Positions 1-7,155 of a stretch of 9,706 nucleotides of DNA are shown one piece after another (positions within the stretch are counted from its first letter, which is position 1; each line of letters opens with the position of its first letter). Source of the DNA: Anaerolineales bacterium (lineage in GTDB: Bacteria; Chloroflexota; Anaerolineae; Anaerolineales; Villigracilaceae); assembly GCA_025056515.1 (NCBI GenBank), contig JANWWB010000318.1, forward strand, positions 1 through 9,706, given 5' to 3'. The notes beneath the pieces are model-generated. The model did not search any database. It was given only the letters and a program-made list of their open reading frames with translations, and was not told the DNA's origin. The position numbers and the translations under genes were made by a program.

Positions 1-1
1 G

Positions 2-544
2 CGGGGTCGAGAAGGCACGGTGACGCGTCTAAGCGAGATTGGTAAAAAACTCGGTTATCGAGTTGAGCAGATTGAACCGGTTTGGCTTGATGGCGAAATT
101 GTCTCCTCTAGCCGCTTGCGTGAACACATTCTACGCGGCGAGATTCGGCGCGCGGCTGCAGGTCTAGGCCGCCGGTACTCCCTCTCCGGTGTTGTTGTTC
201 ACGGAGACGGCCTAGGGCGTAAAATTAATATTCCCACAGCCAATTTGGAGATTTCACCTGAAAAACTCCTGCCCGCGCACGGTGTTTATGCATGCTGGGC
301 TTGGGTTGAGGGAAAACGCTATCGGGCTGTGACAAACGTAGGTGTTCGCCCAACATTTACTTCTTCTTGGGCCGTGCGAGTTGAAACGCATCTACTGGAT
401 TTCCAGCAGAGTTTATATGGACAACAAGTCACCGTTGAGCTGGTTGAACGCTTACGGGAGGAGAAAAAATTTCCAACGGTTGAAGCACTTCTAGCTCAAA
501 TTCACGCCGACATTGAACGGACGAGAGATCTTTTGAGAGAATAG
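2..544 (+). CDS. ribF: Bifunctional riboflavin kinase/FAD synthetase RibF, C-terminal part (5' truncated by window)
   Basis: RibF makes FMN from riboflavin (kinase) and FAD from FMN (adenylyltransferase) in the cytoplasm. The frame is open to the left edge, so the N-terminal nucleotidyltransferase core is missing. What remains starts at the end of that domain (REGT, then the SSSRLR motif, the usual SS-x-x-IR signature of this synthetase) and then holds the whole flavokinase domain. That domain shows GLGRK...PTAN, the AHGVYA strand, TNVGVRPTF, VETHLLDF, LYGQ and the C-terminal RLREEKKF helix region with its acidic/basic residues, all in family order. The usual GR-x-LGFPTAN is GRKINIPTAN here, a mild variant. 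The GTG at 20 is internal, because RibF is normally about 300 aa. The gene ends with TAG and converges with the minus-strand gene that ends at 652. Seen: motifs. Known: family role. Confidence is high. Confidence 0.95.
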   Translation, partial: RGREGTVTRLSEIGKKLGYRVEQIEPVWLDGEIVSSSRLREHILRGEIRRAAAGLGRRYSLSGVVVHGDGLGRKINIPTANLEISPEKLLPAHGVYACWAWVEGKRYRAVTNVGVRPTFTSSWAVRVETHLLDFQQSLYGQQVTVELVERLREEKKFPTVEALLAQIHADIERTRDLLRE

Positions 545-564
545 GACGTGATCATAAACAAATT

Positions 565-589
565 GCCGGGCACTTGGAATGCGCCCGGC
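565..589. terminator. GC-rich hairpin between convergent genes, possible terminator
   Basis: A perfect 7-bp inverted repeat, GCCGGGC (565-571) and GCCCGGC (583-589), has an 11-nt loop. It lies 20 nt after the ribF stop and 63 nt past the stop of the minus-strand gene. Read on the minus strand it is followed by an A/T-rich AATTTGTTTA tract, and on the plus strand there is no T-run. It could therefore end the minus-strand transcript, and less convincingly ribF. The long loop and lack of a real T-tract keep confidence moderate. Confidence 0.4.
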
Positions 590-651
590 TGTATCTGCCA
601 GATCCGAGAACGAGGTTGCTGTTCTCTTTTCTCCCTTTGGCGGGTGGATTC

Positions 652-1293
652 TTATGCATAGCGCTCCTCTTTCCACACATCGGCGCTATTGCTATATCCG
701 GCTTGCTCCCAGAAGCCAGGGCGATCCTGCGCCATGAATTCCAAGCCTCGCAACCATTTTGCCCCCTTCCAGAGATATACTGTCTTCAGATCCGTTCTTC
801 CTGGAATAGCGCCTATAACACCGCGCAACGGATATCCATGTTCAGGTGTGAGGGGTTCACCGTTGAAGTGGGTCGCCAAAAGGAAGTTTTCTTGCAGGAC
901 GACTTCCAAAGGGAGATTGGTCGTATAGCCGTATTCAGCATGTTGCATCACATATGCCGCGGTTGGTTTAAGGCGGATCAAACCCTGTTCTACCAAGGTT
1001 CGCACCGAAACACCTTCCCAAACTGTATCCGCCTTGCTCCAGCGCGTGACACAGTGGATGTCCATTTTGACAGTTGAACGCGGGAGCTGAGTGAATTCCT
1101 CCCATGTCCAGGTTCTTTCCTCTTCCACTTCCCCCCATACTGAAAAGCTCCAGGTTGTTGGATCAAAGCGTGGAACTGGGCCGTAATGCAACACGGGGAA
1201 TTTCACCGTCAATGCCTGCCCCGGAGGCAGGCGTCCTTCGCGTAGGAGGCGTTCTTCTTCTTGGCGGCGATCAAGTCCTTCAAAAGCAAACAT
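652..1293 (-). CDS. Sulfite-oxidase-like molybdopterin-dependent oxidoreductase (MsrP/YuiH-type fold)
   Basis: This 213-aa protein belongs to the oxidoreductase molybdopterin-binding family (COG2041 type). The molybdenum-ligating cysteine appears as Cys81 in MDIHCVTRW. Around it are other family landmarks: DPTTWSFSVWG (about 44-54), WTWEEFTQLP (62-71), WEGVSVRTL (about 92-100), GYTTNLPLE, HGYPLRGVIG, and the C-terminal TDLKTVYLWKGAKW...W-x-EERY ending. The size fits the short stand-alone members. No Tat or Sec signal and no membrane helix is visible, so it should be cytoplasmic, unlike periplasmic MsrP. The ATG at 1293 has AGGAG (1307-1303) 9 nt upstream. The physiological substrate cannot be told from sequence: sulfite, a sulfoxide or another oxo-compound are all possible. 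It is divergent from clpC. Confidence 0.9.
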   Translation of the reverse strand: MFAFEGLDRRQEEERLLREGRLPPGQALTVKFPVLHYGPVPRFDPTTWSFSVWGEVEEERTWTWEEFTQLPRSTVKMDIHCVTRWSKADTVWEGVSVRTLVEQGLIRLKPTAAYVMQHAEYGYTTNLPLEVVLQENFLLATHFNGEPLTPEHGYPLRGVIGAIPGRTDLKTVYLWKGAKWLRGLEFMAQDRPGFWEQAGYSNSADVWKEERYA

Positions 1294-1314
1294 TTTAGAC
1301 AGCTCCTATCCGAA

Positions 1315-1320
1315 ATTATA
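1315..1320 (-). promoter_or_regulatory. Candidate -10 box for the sulfite-oxidase-like gene
   Basis: Read on the minus strand there is a perfect TATAAT. The best -35-like hexamers are TTTTGA at 16 bp spacing (poor) and TTGAGA at only 14 bp (better match, poor spacing). A start about 7 nt downstream would fall at the edge of the Shine-Dalgarno sequence, giving an almost leaderless mRNA. It is therefore plausible but not secure. Confidence 0.35.
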
Positions 1321-1377
1321 TCATGCTCTTGTCTTCTCAAAACGATGATGCAGCACAAATTCTAATCATCTTCATAC

Positions 1378-1395
1378 AAAAGCCCTAGGGCTTTT
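1378..1395. promoter_or_regulatory. Perfect 18-bp palindrome in the divergent spacer upstream of clpC
   Basis: AAAAGCCCTAGGGCTTTT is a complete self-complementary 18-mer centred on CTAG. It lies 85 nt from the start of the minus-strand gene and 87 nt from the clpC start. Three bases after it comes TAAAAT (1399-1404), a possible clpC -10 box with no good -35. The position between divergent starts and the two-fold symmetry suggest an operator for a dimeric regulator. Read as RNA it could also fold into a 7-bp stem with a CTAG loop plus a T-tract, an attenuator-like shape. It does not match CIRCE (HrcA) or the CtsR heptad repeat as I know them. Confidence 0.45.
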
Positions 1396-1436
1396 TGGTA
1401 AAATCAAGATAGATATTCGTCGTCTGATTATAGCGG

Positions 1437-1480
1437 TTTTCGCTCACAGGAGATGGTGTTTTCGCTCACAGGAGATGGTG
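1437..1480 (+). repeat. Exact tandem duplication (2 x 22 bp) carrying the clpC ribosome-binding site
   Basis: Positions 1437-1458 and 1459-1480 are identical 22-mers, each starting TTTTCGCTCAC and ending AGGAGATGGTG. Each carries AGGAG. The second copy (AGGAG 1470-1474) is spaced 7 nt from the clpC ATG at 1482 and is the working site. The first AGGAG (1448-1452) lies directly against an ATG at 1453. That ATG opens a 10-codon frame whose TGA (1483-1485) overlaps the clpC ATG. With zero spacing this mini-frame is probably poorly initiated. Confidence 0.85.
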
Positions 1481-1481
1481 T

Positions 1482-3953
1482 ATGACCAGCATGGAAAAAT
1501 TTACGCAACGAGCGCGTCGTGTCCTCTCCTTGGCACATCAAGAGGCAGAGCGTGCCCGTCAGGCGTTAATTGGGACGGAACATATTTTGTTGGCATTATT
1601 GGAAGAAGATGGTGGTGTCGCCGGACGCGTTTTACGCGAGCTGGGTCTGGAAACGAATCGAGCTAGGGAAATGATTGCCCGTTTGGGAGGAATAGGTAAC
1701 TTCGCCGGTGGACCGGTCGACCTTGCGCCAGAAACCCAGCGCATGTTGCAAACGGCACTGGAAGAGGCGCAGCGAATGGGGCATCACTACGTTGGCACCG
1801 AACACTTACTTCTGGCGGTCATGCAGAGTGGTGGCCTAGGAGCTGAGGTGTTGCGACGTCTGGGGGTGACCGATGAGCAGATTCGCCGTCAGGTGCGCCG
1901 TGTGCTTCAAGAAAACGCCGCTCCACCACCGACGCCCGTTCCCGAAGCTGCAAGAGCGGGCAAGGCCGAGCCGAAGACTCCTTTGGTGGACCAGCTTGCC
2001 ACCGACCTGACGGCTCTGGCCGAGGAGGGTAAACTTGACCCGGTCATCGGTCGTCAGATGGAAATCGAGCGCGTCATCCAAATCCTCGCACGCCGCACAA
2101 AGAACAATCCGGCGTTGATTGGCGAACCAGGCGTGGGTAAGACAGCCATCGTAGAGGGACTGGCTCAACGCATCGTCGAGGGCGATGTTCCGATCCCTTT
2201 GCTCAACAAGCGCGTCCTTAAACTCGATGTCGGCGCGCTGATAGCAGGGACAATGTATCGCGGCCAGTTTGAAGAGCGTTTGAAGCGCGTGATCGATGAA
2301 CTCAAGCAAACCAAAGCGATTCTCTTTATTGATGAATTCCACATGTTGGTCGGCGCAGGTGCTGCCGGCTCGGCGGTGGATGCTGCGAATATCCTCAAGC
2401 CAGCTCTCTCGCGCGGCGAACTTCAGTGCATTGGCGCAACCACACTGGACGAATATCGCAAACACATTGAGTCCGATGCTGCCCTGGAACGCCGTTTTCA
2501 GCCGATTCTGGTGGATGAACCTACGGTAGAAGAAACCATTGAGATTCTCAAAGGCATCCGCCGTATGTACGAGGAACATCATCACCTTGTCATTTCCGAT
2601 AAGGCTCTTGAAGCAGCAGCGCGGCTTTCGGCGCGCTATGTCTCTGACCGCTTTCTGCCCGATAAGGCAATTGACCTGATCGATGAAGCAGCCTCGCGGG
2701 TTCGGATGTATAAATCTGGAATTTCGACCTCAGCCAAGGAAATTTACAAGGAACTGAAGCGTGTGCGCATCAATCGCGCCTTGGCCCAAGAAGAGGGTAA
2801 ACTGGAAGATATTCGGCTGTGGGAAGCGCGCGAAGCCGACCTAAATGAACAACTCTGGCGCATGAAATCCGCTTGGGAACGAGCGACCAGCCCGGTCGTG
2901 ACCGCCAACGACATTGCCGAGGTCGTCTCGATGTGGACGGGCGTGCCGGTGATGCAGATGGCCGAAGAAGAAAGTCAACGGTTGCTGCGGATGGAGGAAG
3001 AGCTGCGCAAGTCGATTATCGGTCAGGACGAGGCGATTCAATCGATTGCCCGTGCAGTGCGGCGAGCGCGCGCCGGCTTGAAAGATCCGCGTCGTCCGAT
3101 TGGCTCATTCATGTTCCTCGGTCCGACCGGTGTTGGCAAGACCGAGCTGACCAAAGCCCTAGCGCGCTTTATGTTCGGGAGTGAGGAAGCGCTAATTCAA
3201 CTAGATATGTCCGAGTTCATGGAGCGTCATACTGCTAGCCGCCTGGTTGGCGCGCCGCCCGGCTATATCGGTTACGACGATGCCGGCCAATTAACCGAAG
3301 CATTGCGACGCCGCCCTTATTCAATTGTGGTCTTTGATGAGGTTGAAAAGGCCCACCCTGAAGTTCACAACATGCTGCTTCAAATCATGGAGGAAGGCCA
3401 CCTGACCGATGCTCGCGGCCGCCAGGTTGATTTCCGCAACGCAATTATTGTGATGACGACAAATGTCGGTGCAGAGGAGATACGCAAGCAAACCACCTTA
3501 GGCTTCCCTCTCAAGCGTGATGAACAGGCCGAAGAACGACTCTCGTATGAGGAAATGCGCAAGAAATTAACTGAATCGCTCCGGCGCGTGTTCCGTCCTG
3601 AGTTTATCAACCGTTTGGATGCGATCATCGTCTTCCGTGCTCTCAACCGTGAGGATATACGTAAAATTGTCAGTTTAGAACTCCAGAAAGTGACAGAGCG
3701 CCTCAGCGAACATGCCTTAACCTTACAGGCAACGGAAGCAGCGCTTGATCTGCTCGCCGAGCAGGGCTATGCCCCAGAGATGGGCGCTCGCCCCTTGCGT
3801 CGCGTCATCCAGCAGAAAGTAGAAGATCCCCTCTCAGACGCGCTTCTGGCCGGAACGTTCCACGGCGGCGATGTCATTTTGGTAGATGTGGAAGGCGAAG
3901 AGGTCGTTCTTAAGCGCATCGAGAAAAGCGAACCTGCGCCGCAAATTGTCTGA
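1482..3953 (+). CDS. clpC: ClpC-type AAA+ unfoldase, ATPase subunit of the Clp protease
   Basis: ClpC is a cytoplasmic hexamer that unfolds proteins with ATP and threads them into ClpP. At 823 aa it has the expected length (about 810-850). It has two Clp_N repeats (about 4-145, with [11 protein letters not shown] and [10 protein letters not shown]). A Pro/Ala-rich linker follows. AAA domain 1 has Walker A GEPGVGKT at 214-221, pore-loop Tyr259 and Walker B IDEFH with D284/E285. A coiled middle domain spans about 425-480. AAA domain 2 has Walker A GPTGVGKT at 547-554, pore-loop GYIGY at about 594-598, Walker B FDEVEKAH with D619/E620, and a ClpP-docking LGF loop at 673-675. The short middle domain and the LGF loop indicate ClpC rather than ClpB. 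ATG 1482 is chosen because AGGAG is 7 nt upstream; ATG 1491 ([12 protein letters not shown]) would also fit the family N-terminus. The Walker B region reads IDEFHML where IDEAHTL is more usual. Likely co-transcribed with msrA. Confidence 0.97.
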   Translation: MTSMEKFTQRARRVLSLAHQEAERARQALIGTEHILLALLEEDGGVAGRVLRELGLETNRAREMIARLGGIGNFAGGPVDLAPETQRMLQTALEEAQRMGHHYVGTEHLLLAVMQSGGLGAEVLRRLGVTDEQIRRQVRRVLQENAAPPPTPVPEAARAGKAEPKTPLVDQLATDLTALAEEGKLDPVIGRQMEIERVIQILARRTKNNPALIGEPGVGKTAIVEGLAQRIVEGDVPIPLLNKRVLKLDVGALIAGTMYRGQFEERLKRVIDELKQTKAILFIDEFHMLVGAGAAGSAVDAANILKPALSRGELQCIGATTLDEYRKHIESDAALERRFQPILVDEPTVEETIEILKGIRRMYEEHHHLVISDKALEAAARLSARYVSDRFLPDKAIDLIDEAASRVRMYKSGISTSAKEIYKELKRVRINRALAQEEGKLEDIRLWEAREADLNEQLWRMKSAWERATSPVVTANDIAEVVSMWTGVPVMQMAEEESQRLLRMEEELRKSIIGQDEAIQSIARAVRRARAGLKDPRRPIGSFMFLGPTGVGKTELTKALARFMFGSEEALIQLDMSEFMERHTASRLVGAPPGYIGYDDAGQLTEALRRRPYSIVVFDEVEKAHPEVHNMLLQIMEEGHLTDARGRQVDFRNAIIVMTTNVGAEEIRKQTTLGFPLKRDEQAEERLSYEEMRKKLTESLRRVFRPEFINRLDAIIVFRALNREDIRKIVSLELQKVTERLSEHALTLQATEAALDLLAEQGYAPEMGARPLRRVIQQKVEDPLSDALLAGTFHGGDVILVDVEGEEVVLKRIEKSEPAPQIV

Positions 3954-3978
3954 ACACTGCGCTGCTTGAGGAGAAGCT

Positions 3979-4527
3979 ATGAATCCTTCTCGGGAAGTTG
4001 CCACCTTTGCGGGCGGTTGTTTTTGGTGTTTGGAAGCTATTTTTGATGAAATTGAAGGAGTCGAATCGGTCGAATCCGGCTATTCCGGGGGGTCAGTGCC
4101 TCATCCCACCTATGAACAAGTTTGTACCGGGGAAACCGGGCATGCAGAGTGCGTTCAGATTCGCTTCGACCCTCAGGTTATCTCCTACCGCGACCTGCTT
4201 TTGATTTTCTTCGCGATTCACGATCCGACCACCCTTAATAGACAAGGTAACGACATTGGAACCCAGTATCGCTCGGCGATTTTCTATCACTCACCAGAGC
4301 AAAAGCAACTCGCTGAAGAGGTGATTGCCACATTAACAGAAGAGCGAATTTGGGCTGCACCAATTGTGACTGAGGTAGTGCCGTTTGAAGCATTCTATCC
4401 AGCGGAGGAGTACCACCGCGACTATTATGCGCGTCATCCTTTCCAACCGTATTGCCAGTTCGTCATCAGTCCAAAGTTAGCGAAATTTCGTCAAAAATTT
4501 GCCCATCGGTTGAAAAAAAACTCTTAG
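3979..4527 (+). CDS. msrA: Peptide methionine-S-sulfoxide reductase MsrA
   Basis: MsrA reduces the S-epimer of methionine sulfoxide in proteins or free methionine, using thioredoxin as electron donor, in the cytoplasm. The 182-aa product has the signature GGCFWC with catalytic Cys14 and family residues in order: the GYSGG turn, [15 protein letters not shown], the [19 protein letters not shown] block, and the [10 protein letters not shown] motif. Cys159 in PYCQF near the C-terminus is the candidate resolving cysteine. No fused MsrB domain is present. ATG 3979 has GAGGAG (3968-3973) 5 nt upstream. The gap to clpC is 25 nt with no hairpin, which points to one operon, and a strong terminator follows the TAG stop. 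Confidence 0.97.
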   Translation: MNPSREVATFAGGCFWCLEAIFDEIEGVESVESGYSGGSVPHPTYEQVCTGETGHAECVQIRFDPQVISYRDLLLIFFAIHDPTTLNRQGNDIGTQYRSAIFYHSPEQKQLAEEVIATLTEERIWAAPIVTEVVPFEAFYPAEEYHRDYYARHPFQPYCQFVISPKLAKFRQKFAHRLKKNS

Positions 4528-4537
4528 CCTAGGAAAG

Positions 4538-4564
4538 AAAAATCCGCTTTGGAGCGGATTTTTT
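4538..4564. terminator. Bidirectional intrinsic terminator between msrA and tRNA-Glu
   Basis: AAAAATCCGC (4538-4547) pairs with GCGGATTTTT (4554-4563) around a 6-nt TTTGGA loop. The T-run ends the plus-strand msrA transcript. The A-run on the left is a T-run on the minus strand, so the same hairpin can stop transcription from the tRNA gene. It begins 10 nt after the msrA stop and lies 16 nt past the tRNA 3' end. Confidence 0.9.
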
Positions 4565-4579
4565 GTCGTCCGTTTTCAG

Positions 4580-4652
4580 TGCCCCCAAGGGGACTCGAAC
4601 CCCTGTTTGGGCCTTGAGAGGGCCCCGTCCTGGGCCGCTAGACGATGGGGGC
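4580..4652 (-). tRNA. tRNA-Glu (anticodon CTC)
   Basis: Read on the minus strand the 73-nt sequence folds as a standard cloverleaf. The acceptor stem GCCCCCA/TGGGGGC is 7 bp. The D arm is GTC...GAC around TAGCGGCCCAG. The anticodon stem GGGCC/GGCCC carries the loop CTCTCAA, the variable region is 4 nt, and the T arm is AGGGG-TTCGAGT-CCCCT. The loop gives anticodon CTC (4618-4616), which reads GAG, glutamate. The discriminator is A and the 3' CCA is not encoded, since CTG follows. No duplicated 3' tRNA fragment indicating an integrated element is visible in the window. Confidence 0.97.
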
Positions 4653-4672
4653 GGCCTGTTTTTAGCGGGCTG

Positions 4673-4700
4673 ATTTTATCATACTTTGTTAAATCGTCAA
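4673..4700 (-). promoter_or_regulatory. Sigma-70-type promoter of tRNA-Glu
   Basis: On the minus strand TTGACG (4700-4695) is followed after 16 bp by TAAAAT (4678-4673). Each hexamer matches the consensus at five of six positions. Transcription would begin near 4666, about 14 nt ahead of the tRNA 5' end, which is a normal short leader. Confidence 0.7.
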
Positions 4701-4815
4701 TGTGGGTTCCGCTGAAGTTCAGACATACGTAAAACAAACCTCTTACCAGCGCTGTCGAAGGTTATGTCTGTACCTAATCACCCTTAAGGTTCCAGACAAA
4801 TTCGGTCTTTTCTAG

Positions 4816-4844
4816 TTGACATCAATCATCACCTTGCGTGTAAA
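4816..4844 (+). promoter_or_regulatory. Candidate promoter of the histidine kinase operon
   Basis: A perfect -35 box TTGACA (4816-4821) is followed after 17 bp by TGTAAA (4839-4844), a 4/6 match to the -10 box. A start near 4851 would leave a leader of about 190 nt before the kinase ATG, including the 25-codon leader frame. The -35 box is part of a 9-bp inverted repeat with 4901-4909. Confidence 0.5.
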
Positions 4845-4938
4845 GGCTTGAGTTGTACCCTCGCTCAACCCCCAACACAAAGTTCAGAATTCCAGCACAA
4901 ATGTCAACTTGCTGTAAAGATTAGAATAAGGATAACTG

Positions 4939-5016
4939 ATGTATAATAACTCACTCGTCATAACCTTTCATTTAACTCTCACGATAGAGGGCCTTTGCCA
5001 GGGTTACTCGGAGTAG
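4939..5016 (+). other. Possible 25-aa leader ORF upstream of the histidine kinase
   Basis: ATG at 4939 has AAGGA (4928-4932) 6 nt upstream, a better ribosome site than any at the kinase itself. The frame encodes 25 codons beginning MYNNSLVITFHLTLT and ends with TAG at 5014-5016, 27 nt before the kinase ATG. It resembles no family I know. It could act as a translational leader, or be chance. It conflicts with using TATAAT at 4942-4947 as a promoter, since that box lies inside it. Confidence 0.25.
4942..4947 (+). promoter_or_regulatory. Alternative -10 box upstream of the histidine kinase
   Basis: A perfect TATAAT lies 96 nt before the kinase ATG. At 17-bp spacing the -35 position reads GATTAG, a poor match, and the base pair expected for an extended -10 (TGn) is absent. 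It would give a leader of about 90 nt. It is an alternative to the 4816 promoter. Confidence 0.35.
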
Positions 5017-5043
5017 TCATATTGCATCACGGCTTAAAACACA

Positions 5044-7155
5044 ATGATGAGTGTCGTCGTTGCGCTTCCTTTATCGTTTGTCCTACTTCTTTCCCGAAAA
5101 AATCGGGAAAATGACCCAACCCTTCTTCTTTATGGGGCAGGATTACTGGCAGGTAGCCTCTTGTATGTTCTTTCGTTTGTAGCCCCCACCAGCATCATAG
5201 CTTTGCTTCTCGAAATTCTTGCTTATCTTTCTTCTGCGCTCTTACCTTTTTTCTATCTAGAATTTGTCTTGATACATTTCTGGGGAGGGGCAAAAACAAA
5301 GTGGGTCTTGTTGATACCGTATTCTGCTCTCATTTTATCCATGTTGGTTCTTTCGAGCAATCAATATGAAGTCTTAAGGGTTGGGGAAACGGTGTACGGA
5401 GATCCGACTGATTTGGCCGATAAGATTTTTGGTTTGCCCTTGCTTGTTGCCAATCTTTGTTTCATTTCGGCTAGTCTGATGCTTCTTCTCAAAGCCGAGC
5501 AAGGAAGTTGGGCCTACAGCAAGGACCGTGCGGCGCCTATGCTCTCATTATTCACTATTGCTGCCATAGGCATTGCGCTTCTGGCGGTTATAGGGGGAGT
5601 ACCGCTTCGACCCTTAGAGACATTCCTGGCAAGTGCTTCTGTTCTTGCTGGGTCGCTTGTCATTTATCCATCGATGCTGAGAACAGGTTCGGTTCGGCCT
5701 GCAAAGATCATTCTGAGAAGCTTACCCGATGGCATTCTGATCCTGGATGCAAACGATGTCATCACCGAGCTCAATCCTGCTGCTGAACACATTTTAGGGC
5801 TTCCTGCCTCTCAAATCCAAGGGGAAAAGATTTCGCACATTCTTCCGATTTGGGAACAGATCCTCTCCCGCCCAGGTTGGAATGAAACTGTCCCTATAAG
5901 TCGAGGTCTCTACCTCGAACGGACAAGACGTTACATTGAGCTTCAAGTTAATCCCCTCAAGGACACTTTGGGAGGCAAACTTCTACTTTTACGCGATGTC
6001 ACCCAACAACGAATTACCCGACAAGCGCGTCAGGAAGCCCGCGAGACGATGCTGATTTATCTGCATTCTCTACACAATTTGCTTCAGGACGCCCAGACTA
6101 TCTCGGAGTTTTTAGAAAAGGCTCTCTATCAAACCACGTATACGTTCAACCTACAAAGCGGTTTCATTGCTCTCTTAGACCAGAGCGCCAAACAAAAATT
6201 TCAATTCACTTTGGTCGCCCAAAATGGAAAGGTCGCTCATCTGTTTCCTTATCTCCACTCGATTATTTCGCCTCAAACATTATCCGAGATGAAGGAGACA
6301 AAAGAACCGTATATCCTCTCCGACATTCAGAGCACCCTCGGTGTGTCGCTTTGTGAAGAGGAAGGCAATTTGTCGTGTTCGGTGGCCTTTTTCCCTCTTA
6401 TTGCAAAGGGTGAACTGTTGGGCCTTATGGCCTTGGAACGTGTCGGTAAGCAGGGATTCGACGCCTACGACCTGATGAGATTAGGAATTGCAGCGGATGA
6501 AATCGCATCTGAGATTTTGGTCGAACAACAAAAGCAGAAGCAAATTGCACTCATGGAACGACAGCGCCTAGTGCGCGATTTGCACGACTCAATCACACAG
6601 CAGCTGTATGGACTGGTGACAGTTACAGAAGCAATCCAAATTGGGCTGCAAGCTGGCGCAGTGGAAAAAATCAAGCATTTATTGCCTCAAATCAATGCCA
6701 GCGCGCGGCAAGCCCTGAGAGAAATGCGGCTCTTTCTCTATGAGCTCAACCCGATTGATTTAGAAAAAGAAGGGCTAATTCAGGCAATACGTCTGAGACT
6801 TGCTTCCGTCGAGGAACGCTCCAATATTCGAGTTCGCTTTATTCACAAAGGACGGTTTACTCTTTCCAAAGAGCAAGAATTAGCATTATATTACATTGTG
6901 GAAGAAAGTTTAAATAACGCCCTTAAGCACGCTCAGGCAACCGAAATCCTGATTCAATTAGAGCGACGCAAGAACAAGCTTTACCTCAAAGTTATTGATA
7001 ACGGGAGCGGATTTTCTGTAAAAAACATAAGACCAGGAGGCAAAGGCATAGAAAATATGAGAATTCGCGCCTTGCAAATTGGCGCAGTGTTTCGGATTTC
7101 CTCGTCTGGACAGAAAGGCACTCGTGTATCCGTCACCCTCCCCCTCGGCATCTAG
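5044..7155 (+). CDS. Membrane-bound NarL-family sensor histidine kinase (7TM-PAS-GAF-HisKA_3-HATPase)
   Basis: The 703-aa product is a two-component sensor kinase. About seven hydrophobic segments fill the first 210 residues (roughly 3-17, 27-47, 50-78, 86-104, 129-149, 164-184, 192-210). A PAS domain follows (about 221-325, with SLPDGILILDANDVITELN), then a GAF domain (about 335-495). The HisKA_3 dimerisation helix has phospho-acceptor His514 in RDLHDSITQQLYG. The HATPase domain has its N box at E620-N625 (EESLNN), G1 box DNGSG at 652-656 and G2 box GGKGIENM at 665-672. All catalytic motifs are intact, so it should be active. The signal is unknown; the membrane part, PAS and GAF could each sense. 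An in-frame TAA at 5035 fixes the start at ATG 5044 or later. No Shine-Dalgarno is visible near it and the first hydrophobic segment is short. The partner regulator overlaps or directly follows. Confidence 0.93.
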   Translation: MMSVVVALPLSFVLLLSRKNRENDPTLLLYGAGLLAGSLLYVLSFVAPTSIIALLLEILAYLSSALLPFFYLEFVLIHFWGGAKTKWVLLIPYSALILSMLVLSSNQYEVLRVGETVYGDPTDLADKIFGLPLLVANLCFISASLMLLLKAEQGSWAYSKDRAAPMLSLFTIAAIGIALLAVIGGVPLRPLETFLASASVLAGSLVIYPSMLRTGSVRPAKIILRSLPDGILILDANDVITELNPAAEHILGLPASQIQGEKISHILPIWEQILSRPGWNETVPISRGLYLERTRRYIELQVNPLKDTLGGKLLLLRDVTQQRITRQARQEARETMLIYLHSLHNLLQDAQTISEFLEKALYQTTYTFNLQSGFIALLDQSAKQKFQFTLVAQNGKVAHLFPYLHSIISPQTLSEMKETKEPYILSDIQSTLGVSLCEEEGNLSCSVAFFPLIAKGELLGLMALERVGKQGFDAYDLMRLGIAADEIASEILVEQQKQKQIALMERQRLVRDLHDSITQQLYGLVTVTEAIQIGLQAGAVEKIKHLLPQINASARQALREMRLFLYELNPIDLEKEGLIQAIRLRLASVEERSNIRVRFIHKGRFTLSKEQELALYYIVEESLNNALKHAQATEILIQLERRKNKLYLKVIDNGSGFSVKNIRPGGKGIENMRIRALQIGAVFRISSSGQKGTRVSVTLPLGI

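Larger units (their letters stand above)
4653..5043. other. 391-bp intergenic stretch between tRNA-Glu and the histidine kinase
   Basis: No convincing protein-coding gene of normal size lies here. It contains the minus-strand tRNA promoter, two plus-strand promoter candidates (4816-4844 and 4942-4947) and a 25-codon leader frame (4939-5016). It also has two dispersed inverted repeats: 4720-4727/4763-4770 (8 bp) and 4814-4822/4901-4909 (9 bp). I recognise no riboswitch or known small RNA fold. The long 5' leader of the kinase is the notable point. Confidence 0.6.

Noticed and set aside
574..1077. 167-codon plus-strand frame opposite the sulfite-oxidase-like gene
   Set aside because: Shadow frame; the minus strand gives a full-length conserved molybdoenzyme with a ribosome site.
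1294..1481. CIRCE or CtsR operator upstream of clpC
   Set aside because: Neither TTAGCACTC/GAGTGCTAA nor the GGTCAAA tandem heptad is present; only the unrelated 18-bp palindrome is seen.
1836..2585. 249-codon minus-strand frame opposite clpC
   Set aside because: It is the antisense of a highly conserved AAA+ domain; the plus strand encodes all Walker and pore motifs, and the antisense product shows no family signature.
4580..4652. tRNA-Glu as an integration site for a mobile element
   Set aside because: No integrase, no direct repeat of the tRNA 3' end and no change in gene style on that side; msrA and clpC are ordinary chromosomal genes.
4720..4770. 8-bp inverted repeat CAGACATA / TATGTCTG
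   Set aside because: A pair this short is expected about once by chance in this stretch, and it is not tied to any promoter element.
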